A stretch of DNA of 19,756 bases, from the NCBI GenBank assembly GCA_937872275.1, contig CALMSE010000263.1, positions 1 to 19,756 of the forward strand, in the 5' to 3' direction. Numbering within the stretch: the first letter of the stretch is position 1; the number at the start of each line of letters is the position of its first letter. The position numbers were made by a program, and so were the translations under genes. Shown here piece by piece: positions 1 through 6,376 of the stretch. Source of the stretch: an uncultured Leucobacter sp. Lineage in GTDB: Bacteria > Actinomycetota > Actinomycetes > Actinomycetales > Microbacteriaceae. The notes beneath the pieces are model-generated. The model saw nothing but the letters and a program-made list of their open reading frames with translations. It had not been told where the DNA came from and did not search any database.

Positions 1-912
1 ACCGGGGCGGTGGCCGCGGAGGCCGGCCCGGCGGAGGCCGGCACGATCGGCTTCGTGCCGACCATGGGAGCCCTGCACGAGGGCCACCTCTCGCTCGTGC
101 GGGCCGCCCGCGCGGCGCACGCCACGGTCGTGCTCTCGATCTTCGTGAACCCGACGCAGTTCGACGAGCAGTCGGACTTCGCGCGCTACACCCGCGACGA
201 GGGGCGCGACGCCGAGCTCGCCGCGGCCGCCGGAGTCGACGTGCTCTTCGCCCCCGAGGTCGCGGAGGTCTACCCCGAGGGCTTCAGCACCTCGGTGAGC
301 GTCGGCGGTCGCCTCACCGAGGTGCTCGAGGGAGCCGAACGGGGTCGCGGCCACTTCGACGGCGTCGCCACGGTCGTGGCGAAGCTGCTCATCGCCGTCG
401 GGCCCGAGGCCGCGTACTTCGGCGAGAAGGACTACCAGCAGCTGCTGGTCGTGCGCCGTCTCGTCGCCGACCTCGGCCTTCCCGTGCGCATCGTGGGCTG
501 CCCGACCTCCCGCGAGCCCGACGGCCTCGCCCGTTCGAGTCGCAACGCCCGCCTCACCGCCGAGGAGCGCCGTCGCGCCGGGGCGATCCCTCGCGCCCTC
601 GCGGCGATCGCCGAGCGCGCCCGGCACGGCGCTGCGGACCCCGAGCCCCTGCGGGCGGAGGCGCTGCGCGAGCTGGCTGCCGAGGGCGTCGAAGTCGAGT
701 ACCTCGCCTTCGTCGATCCGGACTCCCTCGAGGCCGTGGCGGATCTCGCGTCCCCCGTGCTCCTCGCCGTCGCCGCGCGCATCGGCGACGTGCGCCTCAT
801 CGACAACCGCCTGCTGAGCGCCGCGGCTCCCGCTGTGCCGGGGGCCCCGATCGCACCTGCGACTCCTGCGACCCCTGCGACCCCTGCGACCCCTGCCGAC
901 CCGAAGAGGTGA
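1..912 (+). CDS. panC: Pantothenate synthetase (pantoate--beta-alanine ligase), 5' end cut by window
   Basis: Condenses pantoate with beta-alanine using ATP, the last step of pantothenate synthesis, in the cytoplasm. The frame is open from base 1. The GTG at base 10 is probably internal, because PanC proteins normally have about 20-30 residues before the PTMGALHEGH motif. Family motifs seen in order: PTMGALHEGHLSLV (HIGH-type nucleotide-binding), SIFVNPTQF, HFDGVATVV, YFGEKDYQQ and SREPDGLARSSRN (KMSKS-type loop; many family members have Met where Arg follows GLA). The C-terminus carries a Pro/Ala-rich tail with four PAT units, beyond the usual end of the enzyme. The TGA stop overlaps the GTG of panB by four bases (GTGA), which suggests translational coupling. 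Function is near certain; the true start lies outside the window. Confidence 0.96.
   Translation, partial: TGAVAAEAGPAEAGTIGFVPTMGALHEGHLSLVRAARAAHATVVLSIFVNPTQFDEQSDFARYTRDEGRDAELAAAAGVDVLFAPEVAEVYPEGFSTSVSVGGRLTEVLEGAERGRGHFDGVATVVAKLLIAVGPEAAYFGEKDYQQLLVVRRLVADLGLPVRIVGCPTSREPDGLARSSRNARLTAEERRRAGAIPRALAAIAERARHGAADPEPLRAEALRELAAEGVEVEYLAFVDPDSLEAVADLASPVLLAVAARIGDVRLIDNRLLSAAAPAVPGAPIAPATPATPATPATPADPKR
856..891 (+). repeat. Four tandem 9-bp units in the panC 3' end
   Basis: The unit CCTGCGACC (first copy ends in T) is repeated four times in frame, with a fifth partial copy at 892-900. It encodes a Pro-Ala-Thr repeat at the C-terminus of PanC. Copy-number change would keep the reading frame. 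Confidence 0.9.
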
Positions 913-1772
913 CCGAATTGCCGAAGACGACCCTGATCCGCCTCGCCGAGATGAAGACGCGACGCGAGCCGATCGTGATGGTGACCGCCTACGACTATCC
1001 CGACGCGCGGGCCGCGGAACGCGCGGGCGTCGACATGGTGCTCATCGGCGACTCCGGGGCGCAGGTCGCGCTCGGCTACGACTCGACCGTGCGGGTGTCG
1101 ATCGACGAGATGCTGATGCTCGCGAGCGCCGTGAAGCGGGGCACCGAGAGCGCGTTCATCGTGTGCGATCTGCCCTTCGGCTCGACCGAGGCCTCCGACG
1201 AGCAGGCGGTGGAGTCCGCCGTGCGCTTCGTGCGCGAGGCGGGGGTCGACGCGGTGAAGCTCGAGGGGGGCAACGCCGCCAAGGCGAGCCGTATCCGCGC
1301 GATCGTCGCCGCGGGCATTCCCGTTGTCGGCCACGTCGGCCTCACCCCGCAGACCGCGACCGCGCTCGGCGGCCTGCGCGCCCAGGGCCGCACCGAGGAG
1401 AGCGCTCGTCGGGTCGTGAGCGAGGCGCTCGCGGTGCAGGAGGCGGGTGCCTGCGCGATCGTGATCGAGGCCGTGCCGACCGAGATCGTCGACGCGGTGC
1501 TCCCGAGACTCCGCGTGCCGGTCATCGGCATCGGCGCTGGGCCGGCCGACGGGCAGGTGCTCGTGCTCCACGACCTGCTCGGCATCACCGAGGGGCGCAC
1601 CGCGTCCTTCGTGCGGCGCTACGCGAGCCTCGGCGAGGCGGCGACGGCCGGCATCGAGGCCTACGCGGCCGAGGTGCGGTCGGGCGCCTTCCCCGCCGCC
1701 GAGCATCAGTACCGGGCGGGCGAGGAGGCCGTTCGGGCCGCCCGCGAGGCGGCCGGATCCGCGGGCGCCTGA
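909..1772 (+). CDS. panB: 3-methyl-2-oxobutanoate hydroxymethyltransferase
   Basis: Transfers a hydroxymethyl group from 5,10-methylene-tetrahydrofolate to ketoisovalerate, giving ketopantoate, the first committed step to pantothenate. The 287-residue product shows the family's (beta/alpha)8 landmarks: VTAYDYPDA near residue 26, the metal-binding Asp of LIGDSG (D48) and of CDLPFG (D87), VKLEGG (K117, E119), GHVGLTPQ (about 141-148), the catalytic-base Glu of IEAVP (E187) and PVIGIGAG. The GTG start overlaps the panC stop (GTGA) and leaves no room for a separate promoter, so panC-panB form an operon. Length is slightly above the E. coli enzyme (264 residues), mainly in an Ala-rich C-terminal tail. 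Residue roles are taken from the characterised E. coli family. Confidence 0.97.
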   Translation: MTELPKTTLIRLAEMKTRREPIVMVTAYDYPDARAAERAGVDMVLIGDSGAQVALGYDSTVRVSIDEMLMLASAVKRGTESAFIVCDLPFGSTEASDEQAVESAVRFVREAGVDAVKLEGGNAAKASRIRAIVAAGIPVVGHVGLTPQTATALGGLRAQGRTEESARRVVSEALAVQEAGACAIVIEAVPTEIVDAVLPRLRVPVIGIGAGPADGQVLVLHDLLGITEGRTASFVRRYASLGEAATAGIEAYAAEVRSGAFPAAEHQYRAGEEAVRAAREAAGSAGA

Positions 1773-1946
1773 GCCGAGGGCTCGTTCAGACCGCCGTCAG
1801 GCCTCGGATCCGCCGGGGCCGCCCCTGATCGCCGACTCCGCGCGTTGCTCGACGCGTTCCTCCGCGACCACCCCTTCCTCCACGGGAAGCGCCCCGGGTC
1901 GGAGGCGATCCGCCGACTCGATTCCGGGGGTCGCGCTGAAAACGAG
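1773..1946. other. Intergenic region between panB and the yajQ-family gene
   Basis: About 170 bases up to the promoter of the next gene. No convincing gene, clear terminator or RNA was seen. An open stretch on the + strand ending at the TAG just before the yajQ start has no plausible start codon and no recognised motif. Confidence 0.5.
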
Positions 1947-1952
1947 TAGGGT
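1947..1952 (+). promoter_or_regulatory. -10 box of a predicted leaderless promoter (yajQ-family gene)
   Basis: TAGGGT followed by exactly six bases (GGCGGC) and the ATG. A start site about seven bases after the hexamer would be the A of the start codon. The same geometry recurs at four other genes here. No convincing -35 element is visible. Confidence 0.65.
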
Positions 1953-1958
1953 GGCGGC

Positions 1959-2447
1959 ATGGCTGATTCTTCATTCGACGTCGTGAGCAAGATCGACTCC
2001 ATGGAGGTCGAGAACGCGGTGAACCAGGCCCGCAAGGAGGTCGAGCAGCGCTACGACTTCAAGGGCGTGGGCGCCGACATCTCGCTGAACGACAAGGCGA
2101 TCCTCATCAAGGCGAACACCGAGGAGCGCGCGAACGCGGTGCTCGACGTGCTGCAGTCGAAGTTCGTGAAGCGCGGACTCTCGCTCAAGGCGCTCGACTC
2201 GGGCGAGCCCTACGCGAGCGGCAAGGAGTACCGCATCGAGTCGAAGCTCAAGGAGGGCATCGACCAGGCCACCGCGAAGAAGCTGAACAAGCTGATCCGC
2301 GACGAGGGGCCGAAGAGCGTGAAGAGCCAGGTGCAGGGCGACGAGCTGCGCGTCAGCTCGAAGAGCCGCGACGATCTTCAGGCGGCGATCGCGCTGCTGA
2401 AGGACGCCGACGTGGAGGTGGCGCTTCAGTTCGTCAACTTCCGCTGA
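1959..2447 (+). CDS. yajQ: YajQ-family (UPF0234) nucleotide-binding protein
   Basis: 162 residues that match the YajQ family almost end to end: [13 protein letters not shown] at the start, the [20 protein letters not shown] stretch, LKAL and [15 protein letters not shown] in the middle, [31 protein letters not shown], and the family-typical end LQFVNFR. Members have two ferredoxin-like domains. Some bind cyclic di-GMP and affect transcription in proteobacteria, but that role is unproven in Actinobacteria. ATG is chosen because it begins the conserved N-terminus and sits six bases after a TAGGGT hexamer, with no good Shine-Dalgarno. The gene stands alone and converges with the MFS gene downstream. 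Confidence 0.94.
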   Translation: MADSSFDVVSKIDSMEVENAVNQARKEVEQRYDFKGVGADISLNDKAILIKANTEERANAVLDVLQSKFVKRGLSLKALDSGEPYASGKEYRIESKLKEGIDQATAKKLNKLIRDEGPKSVKSQVQGDELRVSSKSRDDLQAAIALLKDADVEVALQFVNFR

Positions 2448-2450
2448 CGA

Positions 2451-2477
2451 GCGCCCCCGCCGCGTCGCCGGGGGCGC
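2451..2477 (+). terminator. GC-rich hairpin after the yajQ-family gene
   Basis: Perfect 9-bp stem (GCGCCCCCG at 2451-2459 with CGGGGGCGC at 2469-2477) and a 9-base loop, three bases after the stop. No T-run follows, as is common for actinobacterial hairpin terminators. Confidence 0.6.
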
Positions 2478-2519
2478 CCAGTCGGGAAGAGTCCCGCCGC
2501 GCCTTCGCCGGCTGCTTCC

Positions 2520-2603
2520 CGCCGAAACCGCATCCAAGTACCGAGATCACCTCAAAATCACGTGATTGAGATGGGCTTTCGGCACTTGGATGCGGTTTCG
2601 GCG
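2520..2603. repeat. Long nested inverted repeat between convergent genes
   Basis: Perfect 20-bp arms (2520-2539 and 2584-2603) around a 44-base centre. After one mismatch four more bases pair (CCGA/TCGG). The centre holds a second palindrome, AATCACGTGATT. The core is clearly richer in A and T than its surroundings. It lies between the convergent yajQ-family and MFS genes, so it may end transcription from both sides. A small non-autonomous mobile element or REP-like repeat is the alternative. Confidence 0.85.
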
Positions 2604-2647
2604 AAGAAAGGGTGGGCGGCGGCGCGCCCCTCGCGTCGCGGCGGGGC

Positions 2648-4090
2648 TCAGCCCGGCAGCGACGGCCGCGGTTCGACCGCGGGCTGCTTCGGGATCAGCA
2701 GCGAGAGCACCATCGCGACGACGCCGACGGCGATCGCCAGCCAGAAGGACAGCTCGAAGGCCTGCCGGCTCGGCACCGCGACGCCCTCGAAGTCCACGGT
2801 GACGGCCGCGAGCACGCCGCCCATCACCGCCGCGGCCGTGGCCGTGCCCACCGAGCGGAACAGGGCGTTGAGCCCGTTCGAGGCCCCCGTCTCGGTCGCC
2901 GGGACGGATCGCATGATGATCATGGGCATCGCGGCGAAGGTGAAGCCGATGCCGACCCCGACGAGGAGGTTCGCCACGAAGATGTGCCACACCTCGCTCA
3001 CCCAGAGCAGCACGAAGGCGTAGGCGAACACGATCGCGGCAGTGCCGATCGTGAAGAGGCGGCGCGCCCCGATCGTGCGCTCGAGCCAGCCCGACAGCGG
3101 CGCGAGCACCATCATCACGAGGCCTGCGGGCATGATGACGAATGCCGCGGCCACCATGTCGAGCCCGAAGCCGGATCCCGACTCGACGGGCAGCTCGAGC
3201 ATCTGCGGAAAGGTCACGTTCGACGAGAAGAGGGCGAAGCCCATGCACAGGGCGGCCAGGTTGGTCAGCAGCACGGCGGGCCGGGCGGCGACCCTGAGAT
3301 CGAGCAGCGGCCCCCGCGTGCGCAGCTGGTACCAGCCCCACAGCAGCAGCACGAGGACGCCGCCGATCCCGCACCCGAGCGCCGCAGGCGAGGCCCAGCC
3401 CCACTCGGCGCCGCGGGAGAGGAACAGCAGGATCCCGGTCATGCCGAGCGCGAGCCCCAGCGCCCCGAGAACGTCGAGCCGCCCGGGGAAGAGCAGCACG
3501 TCGCCGGGCACGGCCAGCACCACGAGCACCACACCGACCGCGCCCAGGCCGGCGGCGAGCCAGAACAGCGCATGGAAGTCGGCGTGCTGCGCGACATATG
3601 CCGCGAGCGGCATGCCTACGGCGCCGCCGATGCCCATCGTCGCGCTCATGAGGGCGACGGAGGTGCTGAGGCGCTCGGGGGGCACCACGTCGCGCAGGAT
3701 CGCGATGCCGAGCGGCACGACGCCCATGGCGGCGCCCTGCATCCCGCGCCCGACGAGGATGCCGGGGACCGAGGCGGAGAACCCCGCGATGAGCGAGCCC
3801 AGGATCAGCAGCCCGAGCAGCACGAGCACCACCCGGCGCTTGCCGTACATGTCGCCCAGGCGCCCGGCGATCGGAGTGACCACCGCCGAGACCAGCAGCG
3901 TGATCGTCACCACCCAGCTCGTGTCCTCGCGCGAGGCGCCCAGCAGGGCGGGCAGCTCGGCCTGCAGCGGCACGACGAGCGTGAACATGAACGACGAGCA
4001 CAGCCCGGTGAAGGCGAGTGCGGCGACCGTCGCCCAGCGGGGCGGCGTGCGCGTCAGGCGCCGCCGGCGTCGCTCGTCGCCAGTCGTCAC
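2648..4090 (-). CDS. MFS transporter, DHA2 (EmrB/QacA-like) drug:H+ antiporter family
   Basis: 480 residues, strongly hydrophobic with about 14 predicted membrane segments, which fits the 14-helix DHA2 family of proton-driven exporters. The short basic cytoplasmic N-terminus (DERRRRRL) is followed by the first helix. The loop between helices 2 and 3 carries motif A (GRLGDMYGKRR, about residues 76-86). A Gly-rich GIGGAVGMPLAAYV stretch sits where antiporter motif C is expected but lacks the usual GPxxGG form. Substrate cannot be told from sequence. Starts with GTG; a TAGCCT hexamer lies six bases upstream, so the mRNA is probably leaderless. The gene diverges from the DUF3151-purA cluster across 51 bp. 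No adjacent TetR or MarR regulator was seen. Confidence 0.9.
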   Translation of the reverse strand: MTTGDERRRRRLTRTPPRWATVAALAFTGLCSSFMFTLVVPLQAELPALLGASREDTSWVVTITLLVSAVVTPIAGRLGDMYGKRRVVLVLLGLLILGSLIAGFSASVPGILVGRGMQGAAMGVVPLGIAILRDVVPPERLSTSVALMSATMGIGGAVGMPLAAYVAQHADFHALFWLAAGLGAVGVVLVVLAVPGDVLLFPGRLDVLGALGLALGMTGILLFLSRGAEWGWASPAALGCGIGGVLVLLLWGWYQLRTRGPLLDLRVAARPAVLLTNLAALCMGFALFSSNVTFPQMLELPVESGSGFGLDMVAAAFVIMPAGLVMMVLAPLSGWLERTIGARRLFTIGTAAIVFAYAFVLLWVSEVWHIFVANLLVGVGIGFTFAAMPMIIMRSVPATETGASNGLNALFRSVGTATAAAVMGGVLAAVTVDFEGVAVPSRQAFELSFWLAIAVGVVAMVLSLLIPKQPAVEPRPSLPG

Positions 4091-4096
4091 CCGTCC

Positions 4097-4102
4097 AGGC
4101 TA
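4097..4102 (-). promoter_or_regulatory. -10 box of a predicted leaderless promoter (MFS gene)
   Basis: TAGCCT on the minus strand, then six bases (GGACGG), then the GTG start at 4090. It mirrors the + strand promoter at 4130-4135, so two outward-facing promoters share a 51-bp gap. Confidence 0.65.
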
Positions 4103-4129
4103 TCGGTGCCGCCGTCTCCCGCCCCCGGG

Positions 4130-4135
4130 TAGACT
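4130..4135 (+). promoter_or_regulatory. -10 box of a predicted leaderless promoter (DUF3151-purA cluster)
   Basis: TAGACT, then six bases (GTCCGG), then GTG at 4142. Probably drives the DUF3151-purA-chorismate mutase cluster. No clear -35 element. Confidence 0.65.
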
Positions 4136-4141
4136 GTCCGG

Positions 4142-4597
4142 GTGATCGGCGAGAACCTCCTCGGCCCCGAGCCCACGCTGCTCCCGGCCGAGCCGCGAGT
4201 GCTGGGCGCCCTCGCGAACGGCGAAGACCTCGAGAGCGTGGTCCGGGCGAACCCCGACTCGCCGCTGGCCTGGGCGCTCGCCGCCGACGAGGCCCGCGCC
4301 CGGGGTCGCACGATCGAGGCCTACGCCTTCGCCCGCGTCGGCTACCACCGCGGCCTCGACGCGCTGCGGAGGGCGGGCTGGCGCGGCGCCGGCCCGGTCC
4401 CGTGGGAGCACGAGGCGAACCGCGGAGTGCTGCGAGCCCTCTACGCGCTGCGCCGATCCGCCGCCGACATCGGCGAGACGGCGGAGGTCGAACGCCTCAC
4501 CGAGTTTCTGAACGGGGCGGATCGCACCGCGATCGCCCGCATCGAGGCCGAACACGGCCCGTACGACGCGAGCGACGAGCTCGGGGAAAGGGGCTGA
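4142..4597 (+). CDS. DUF3151-family protein, purA neighbour
   Basis: 151 residues matching the actinobacterial DUF3151 family. The N-terminal [11 protein letters not shown] is followed by a Ser-Pro-Leu-Ala-Trp segment ([13 protein letters not shown]) and the most conserved block [15 protein letters not shown]...[11 protein letters not shown]. Then come helices with a [14 protein letters not shown] segment and an acidic end. It is a soluble, mostly helical protein without signal peptide; its function is not known. In Mycobacterium and related genera a member is also found beside purA, so the link to adenylosuccinate synthetase is conserved by position. The GTG start is set by the TAGACT hexamer six bases upstream. 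The stop lies one base before the purA ATG, implying cotranscription. Confidence 0.88.
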   Translation: MIGENLLGPEPTLLPAEPRVLGALANGEDLESVVRANPDSPLAWALAADEARARGRTIEAYAFARVGYHRGLDALRRAGWRGAGPVPWEHEANRGVLRALYALRRSAADIGETAEVERLTEFLNGADRTAIARIEAEHGPYDASDELGERG

Positions 4598-4598
4598 G

Positions 4599-5885
4599 AT
4601 GCCCGCTGTACTCATCACCGGCGCCCAATGGGGCGACGAGGGCAAGGGACGCGCGACCGATCTGCTCGGCAGCCGCGTCGACTACGTCGTCAAGTTCAAC
4701 GGCGGCAACAACGCCGGTCACACCGTCGTCGTGGGCGACGAGAAGTACGCCCTGCACCTGCTGCCCTCGGGCATCCTCACCCCGGGGGTGACGCCGGTCA
4801 TCTCGAACGGCGTCGTCGTCGACCTCGAGGTGCTGAAGGGCGAGCTGGAGGCGCTCAGCGCCCGCGGCGTCGACGTGTCGAGGCTGAAGGTGAGCGCGAA
4901 CGCGCACGTCATCACCGCCTACCATCGCACGCTCGACAAGGTCACCGAGCGCTTCCTCGGCAAGCGCCAGATCGGCACGACGGGGCGCGGGATCGGCCCC
5001 GCCTACGCCGACAAGATCAACCGGGTCGGCATCCGCATCCAGGACATCTTCGACGAGGGCATCCTGCGGCAGAAGGTCGAGGCGGCGCTCGACTTCAAGA
5101 ACCAGATCCTCGTGAAGATCTACAACCGCCGCGCCATCGGCGTCGACGAGGTGGTCGACGATCTGCTGGGCTTCCGCGAGCTGCTGGAGCCCATGGTGTG
5201 CGACACCTCGCTGCTGCTGCACGACGCCATGCAGGAGGGGAAGACGATCCTCTTCGAGGCGGGCCAGGCGACCATGCTCGACATCGACCACGGCACCTAC
5301 CCGTTCGTGACGTCGTCGAACGCGACCGCCGGCGGCGCCTCGACGGGCAGCGGCCTGCCGCCGTACGCGATCGACCGCGTCATCGCGGTGGTGAAGGCCT
5401 ACGCCACCCGCGTCGGCTCGGGGCCGTTCCCCACCGAGCTCTTCGACGAGTCGGGCGAGTACCTGCGCGCGCAGGGCTTCGAGTTCGGCACCACCACCGG
5501 CCGCCCCCGCCGCTGCGGCTGGTACGACGCCCCCGTCGCCCGCTACGCGGCGCGCATCAACGGCGTCACCGACTTCGTGCTCACGAAGCTCGACGTGCTC
5601 TCGGGGCTCGAGACGATCCCGGTGTGCGTCGCCTACGACGTGAACGGCGTGCGCCACGACGAGATGCCGGTGAATCAGAGCGACTTCCACCACGCGAAGC
5701 CCGTCTACGAGGAGTTCCCGGGCTGGGCCGAGGACATCTCGGGCGCGCGCCGCTTCGAGGATCTGCCGCAGAACGCGCAGGACTACATCCTCGCCCTCGA
5801 GGCCATGAGCGGATCGCGCATCTCGGCGATCGGCGTCGGTCCCGAGCGCGAGCAGGTGGTCGTGCGGCACGACCTGCTGGCCTGA
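4599..5885 (+). CDS. purA: Adenylosuccinate synthetase
   Basis: Joins IMP and aspartate using GTP, the first step of AMP synthesis from IMP. The 428-residue length is normal for the family. Seen: the GTP/IMP loop QWGDEGKGR (catalytic D13, K16), [10 protein letters not shown] with catalytic H41, [66 protein letters not shown] near residue 300 and the guanine-specificity TKLD (329-332). The residue after GKG is Arg where most family members have Lys, a mild change. The ATG is one base after the DUF3151 stop and is preceded by GGGGAAAGGGG, a Shine-Dalgarno-like purine run inside the upstream gene. Cytoplasmic; probably transcribed from the promoter at 4130. Confidence 0.98.
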   Translation: MPAVLITGAQWGDEGKGRATDLLGSRVDYVVKFNGGNNAGHTVVVGDEKYALHLLPSGILTPGVTPVISNGVVVDLEVLKGELEALSARGVDVSRLKVSANAHVITAYHRTLDKVTERFLGKRQIGTTGRGIGPAYADKINRVGIRIQDIFDEGILRQKVEAALDFKNQILVKIYNRRAIGVDEVVDDLLGFRELLEPMVCDTSLLLHDAMQEGKTILFEAGQATMLDIDHGTYPFVTSSNATAGGASTGSGLPPYAIDRVIAVVKAYATRVGSGPFPTELFDESGEYLRAQGFEFGTTTGRPRRCGWYDAPVARYAARINGVTDFVLTKLDVLSGLETIPVCVAYDVNGVRHDEMPVNQSDFHHAKPVYEEFPGWAEDISGARRFEDLPQNAQDYILALEAMSGSRISAIGVGPEREQVVVRHDLLA

Positions 5886-5898
5886 CCCGCCCCGGCGG

Positions 5899-5930
5899 CC
5901 CGAGAAGCTCAGCAGCCCCGAGAAGCTCAG
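5899..5930 (+). repeat. Direct repeat of 14 bp, period 18, between purA and chorismate mutase
   Basis: CCCGAGAAGCTCAG occurs at 5899-5912 and again at 5917-5930. It ends 14 bases before the chorismate mutase start and partly overlaps its ribosome-binding region. Confidence 0.85.
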
Positions 5931-5944
5931 AAGCGGAGAGCACG

Positions 5945-6256
5945 ATGACCGAACAGACCCCGGAGGAGCGCCTGCTGCGCCTGCGCTCAAGCATCGACAA
6001 CATCGACGCAGCGCTGATCCACATGCTGGCCGAGCGCTTCCGCTGCACTCAGGAGGTGGGGCGGCTGAAAGCGGAGTATGAGATGCCGGCCTCGGATCCC
6101 GAGCGCGAGGCGCGGCAGATCGCGAGGCTGCGCGGCCTCGCGGAGGACGCTCAGCTCGATCCCGAGTTCGCCGAGAAGTGGTTCAACTTCGTGGTCGCCG
6201 AGGTGATCCACCACCACCACCGGCTCGCGAACGAGGCCGCCGGCGACGAGTCCTGA
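5945..6256 (+). CDS. Chorismate mutase, AroQ (all-helical, type II)
   Basis: 103 residues, monofunctional AroQ-type size. It converts chorismate to prephenate for phenylalanine and tyrosine synthesis. The family pattern is visible: LRSSIDNIDAALIHMLAERF with the first substrate-binding Arg (R14) and a second near R31, then EVGRLKAEYEMPASDPEREARQI with K42, R54 and E55 in the positions of E. coli K39, R51 and E52. The last helix reads WFNFVVAEVIHHHHRL; a His appears where E. coli has Gln88. These assignments come from alignment by eye. The ATG follows a GGAG element (AGCGGAGAGCACG). It lies 59 bases after purA and may be read through from it; no separate promoter was recognised. Confidence 0.9.
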   Translation: MTEQTPEERLLRLRSSIDNIDAALIHMLAERFRCTQEVGRLKAEYEMPASDPEREARQIARLRGLAEDAQLDPEFAEKWFNFVVAEVIHHHHRLANEAAGDES

Positions 6257-6285
6257 GGCGCTGCCCTCCCTCCCCTGTACGGGCG

Positions 6286-6300
6286 CTGACCTGCGGTCAG
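6286..6300. promoter_or_regulatory. 15-bp palindrome CTGACC-TGC-GGTCAG upstream of the metal ATPase
   Basis: Perfect 6-bp arms with a 3-base centre, 30 bases after the chorismate mutase stop and 76 bases before the ATPase start. It could be an operator for a metal-responsive repressor or a weak hairpin ending the upstream transcript. No regulator gene is adjacent. Confidence 0.45.
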
Positions 6301-6376
6301 GCGAGCGCGGGCAGACGAAGGTTAGGGCAGGCTCGGCTTCGATGCACGGCGTCCCCGCCACGACCAGAATGGAGCG

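Noticed and set aside
1786..1958. Possible small gene in the panB-yajQ gap on either strand
   Set aside because: Plus-strand frame ending at the TAG before yajQ lacks a usable start codon. The minus-strand frames overlap the yajQ start, have no ribosome-binding site and no recognised motif.
2612..4132. A 506-codon plus-strand open frame opposite the MFS gene
   Set aside because: The translation is His/Arg/Glu-rich low complexity, while the minus strand gives a clear 14-helix transporter with motif A.
6320..6340. TTAGGG..AGGCT resembling half of a DtxR/IdeR iron box
   Set aside because: Only one half-site matches; the second arm of the 19-bp palindrome is absent.
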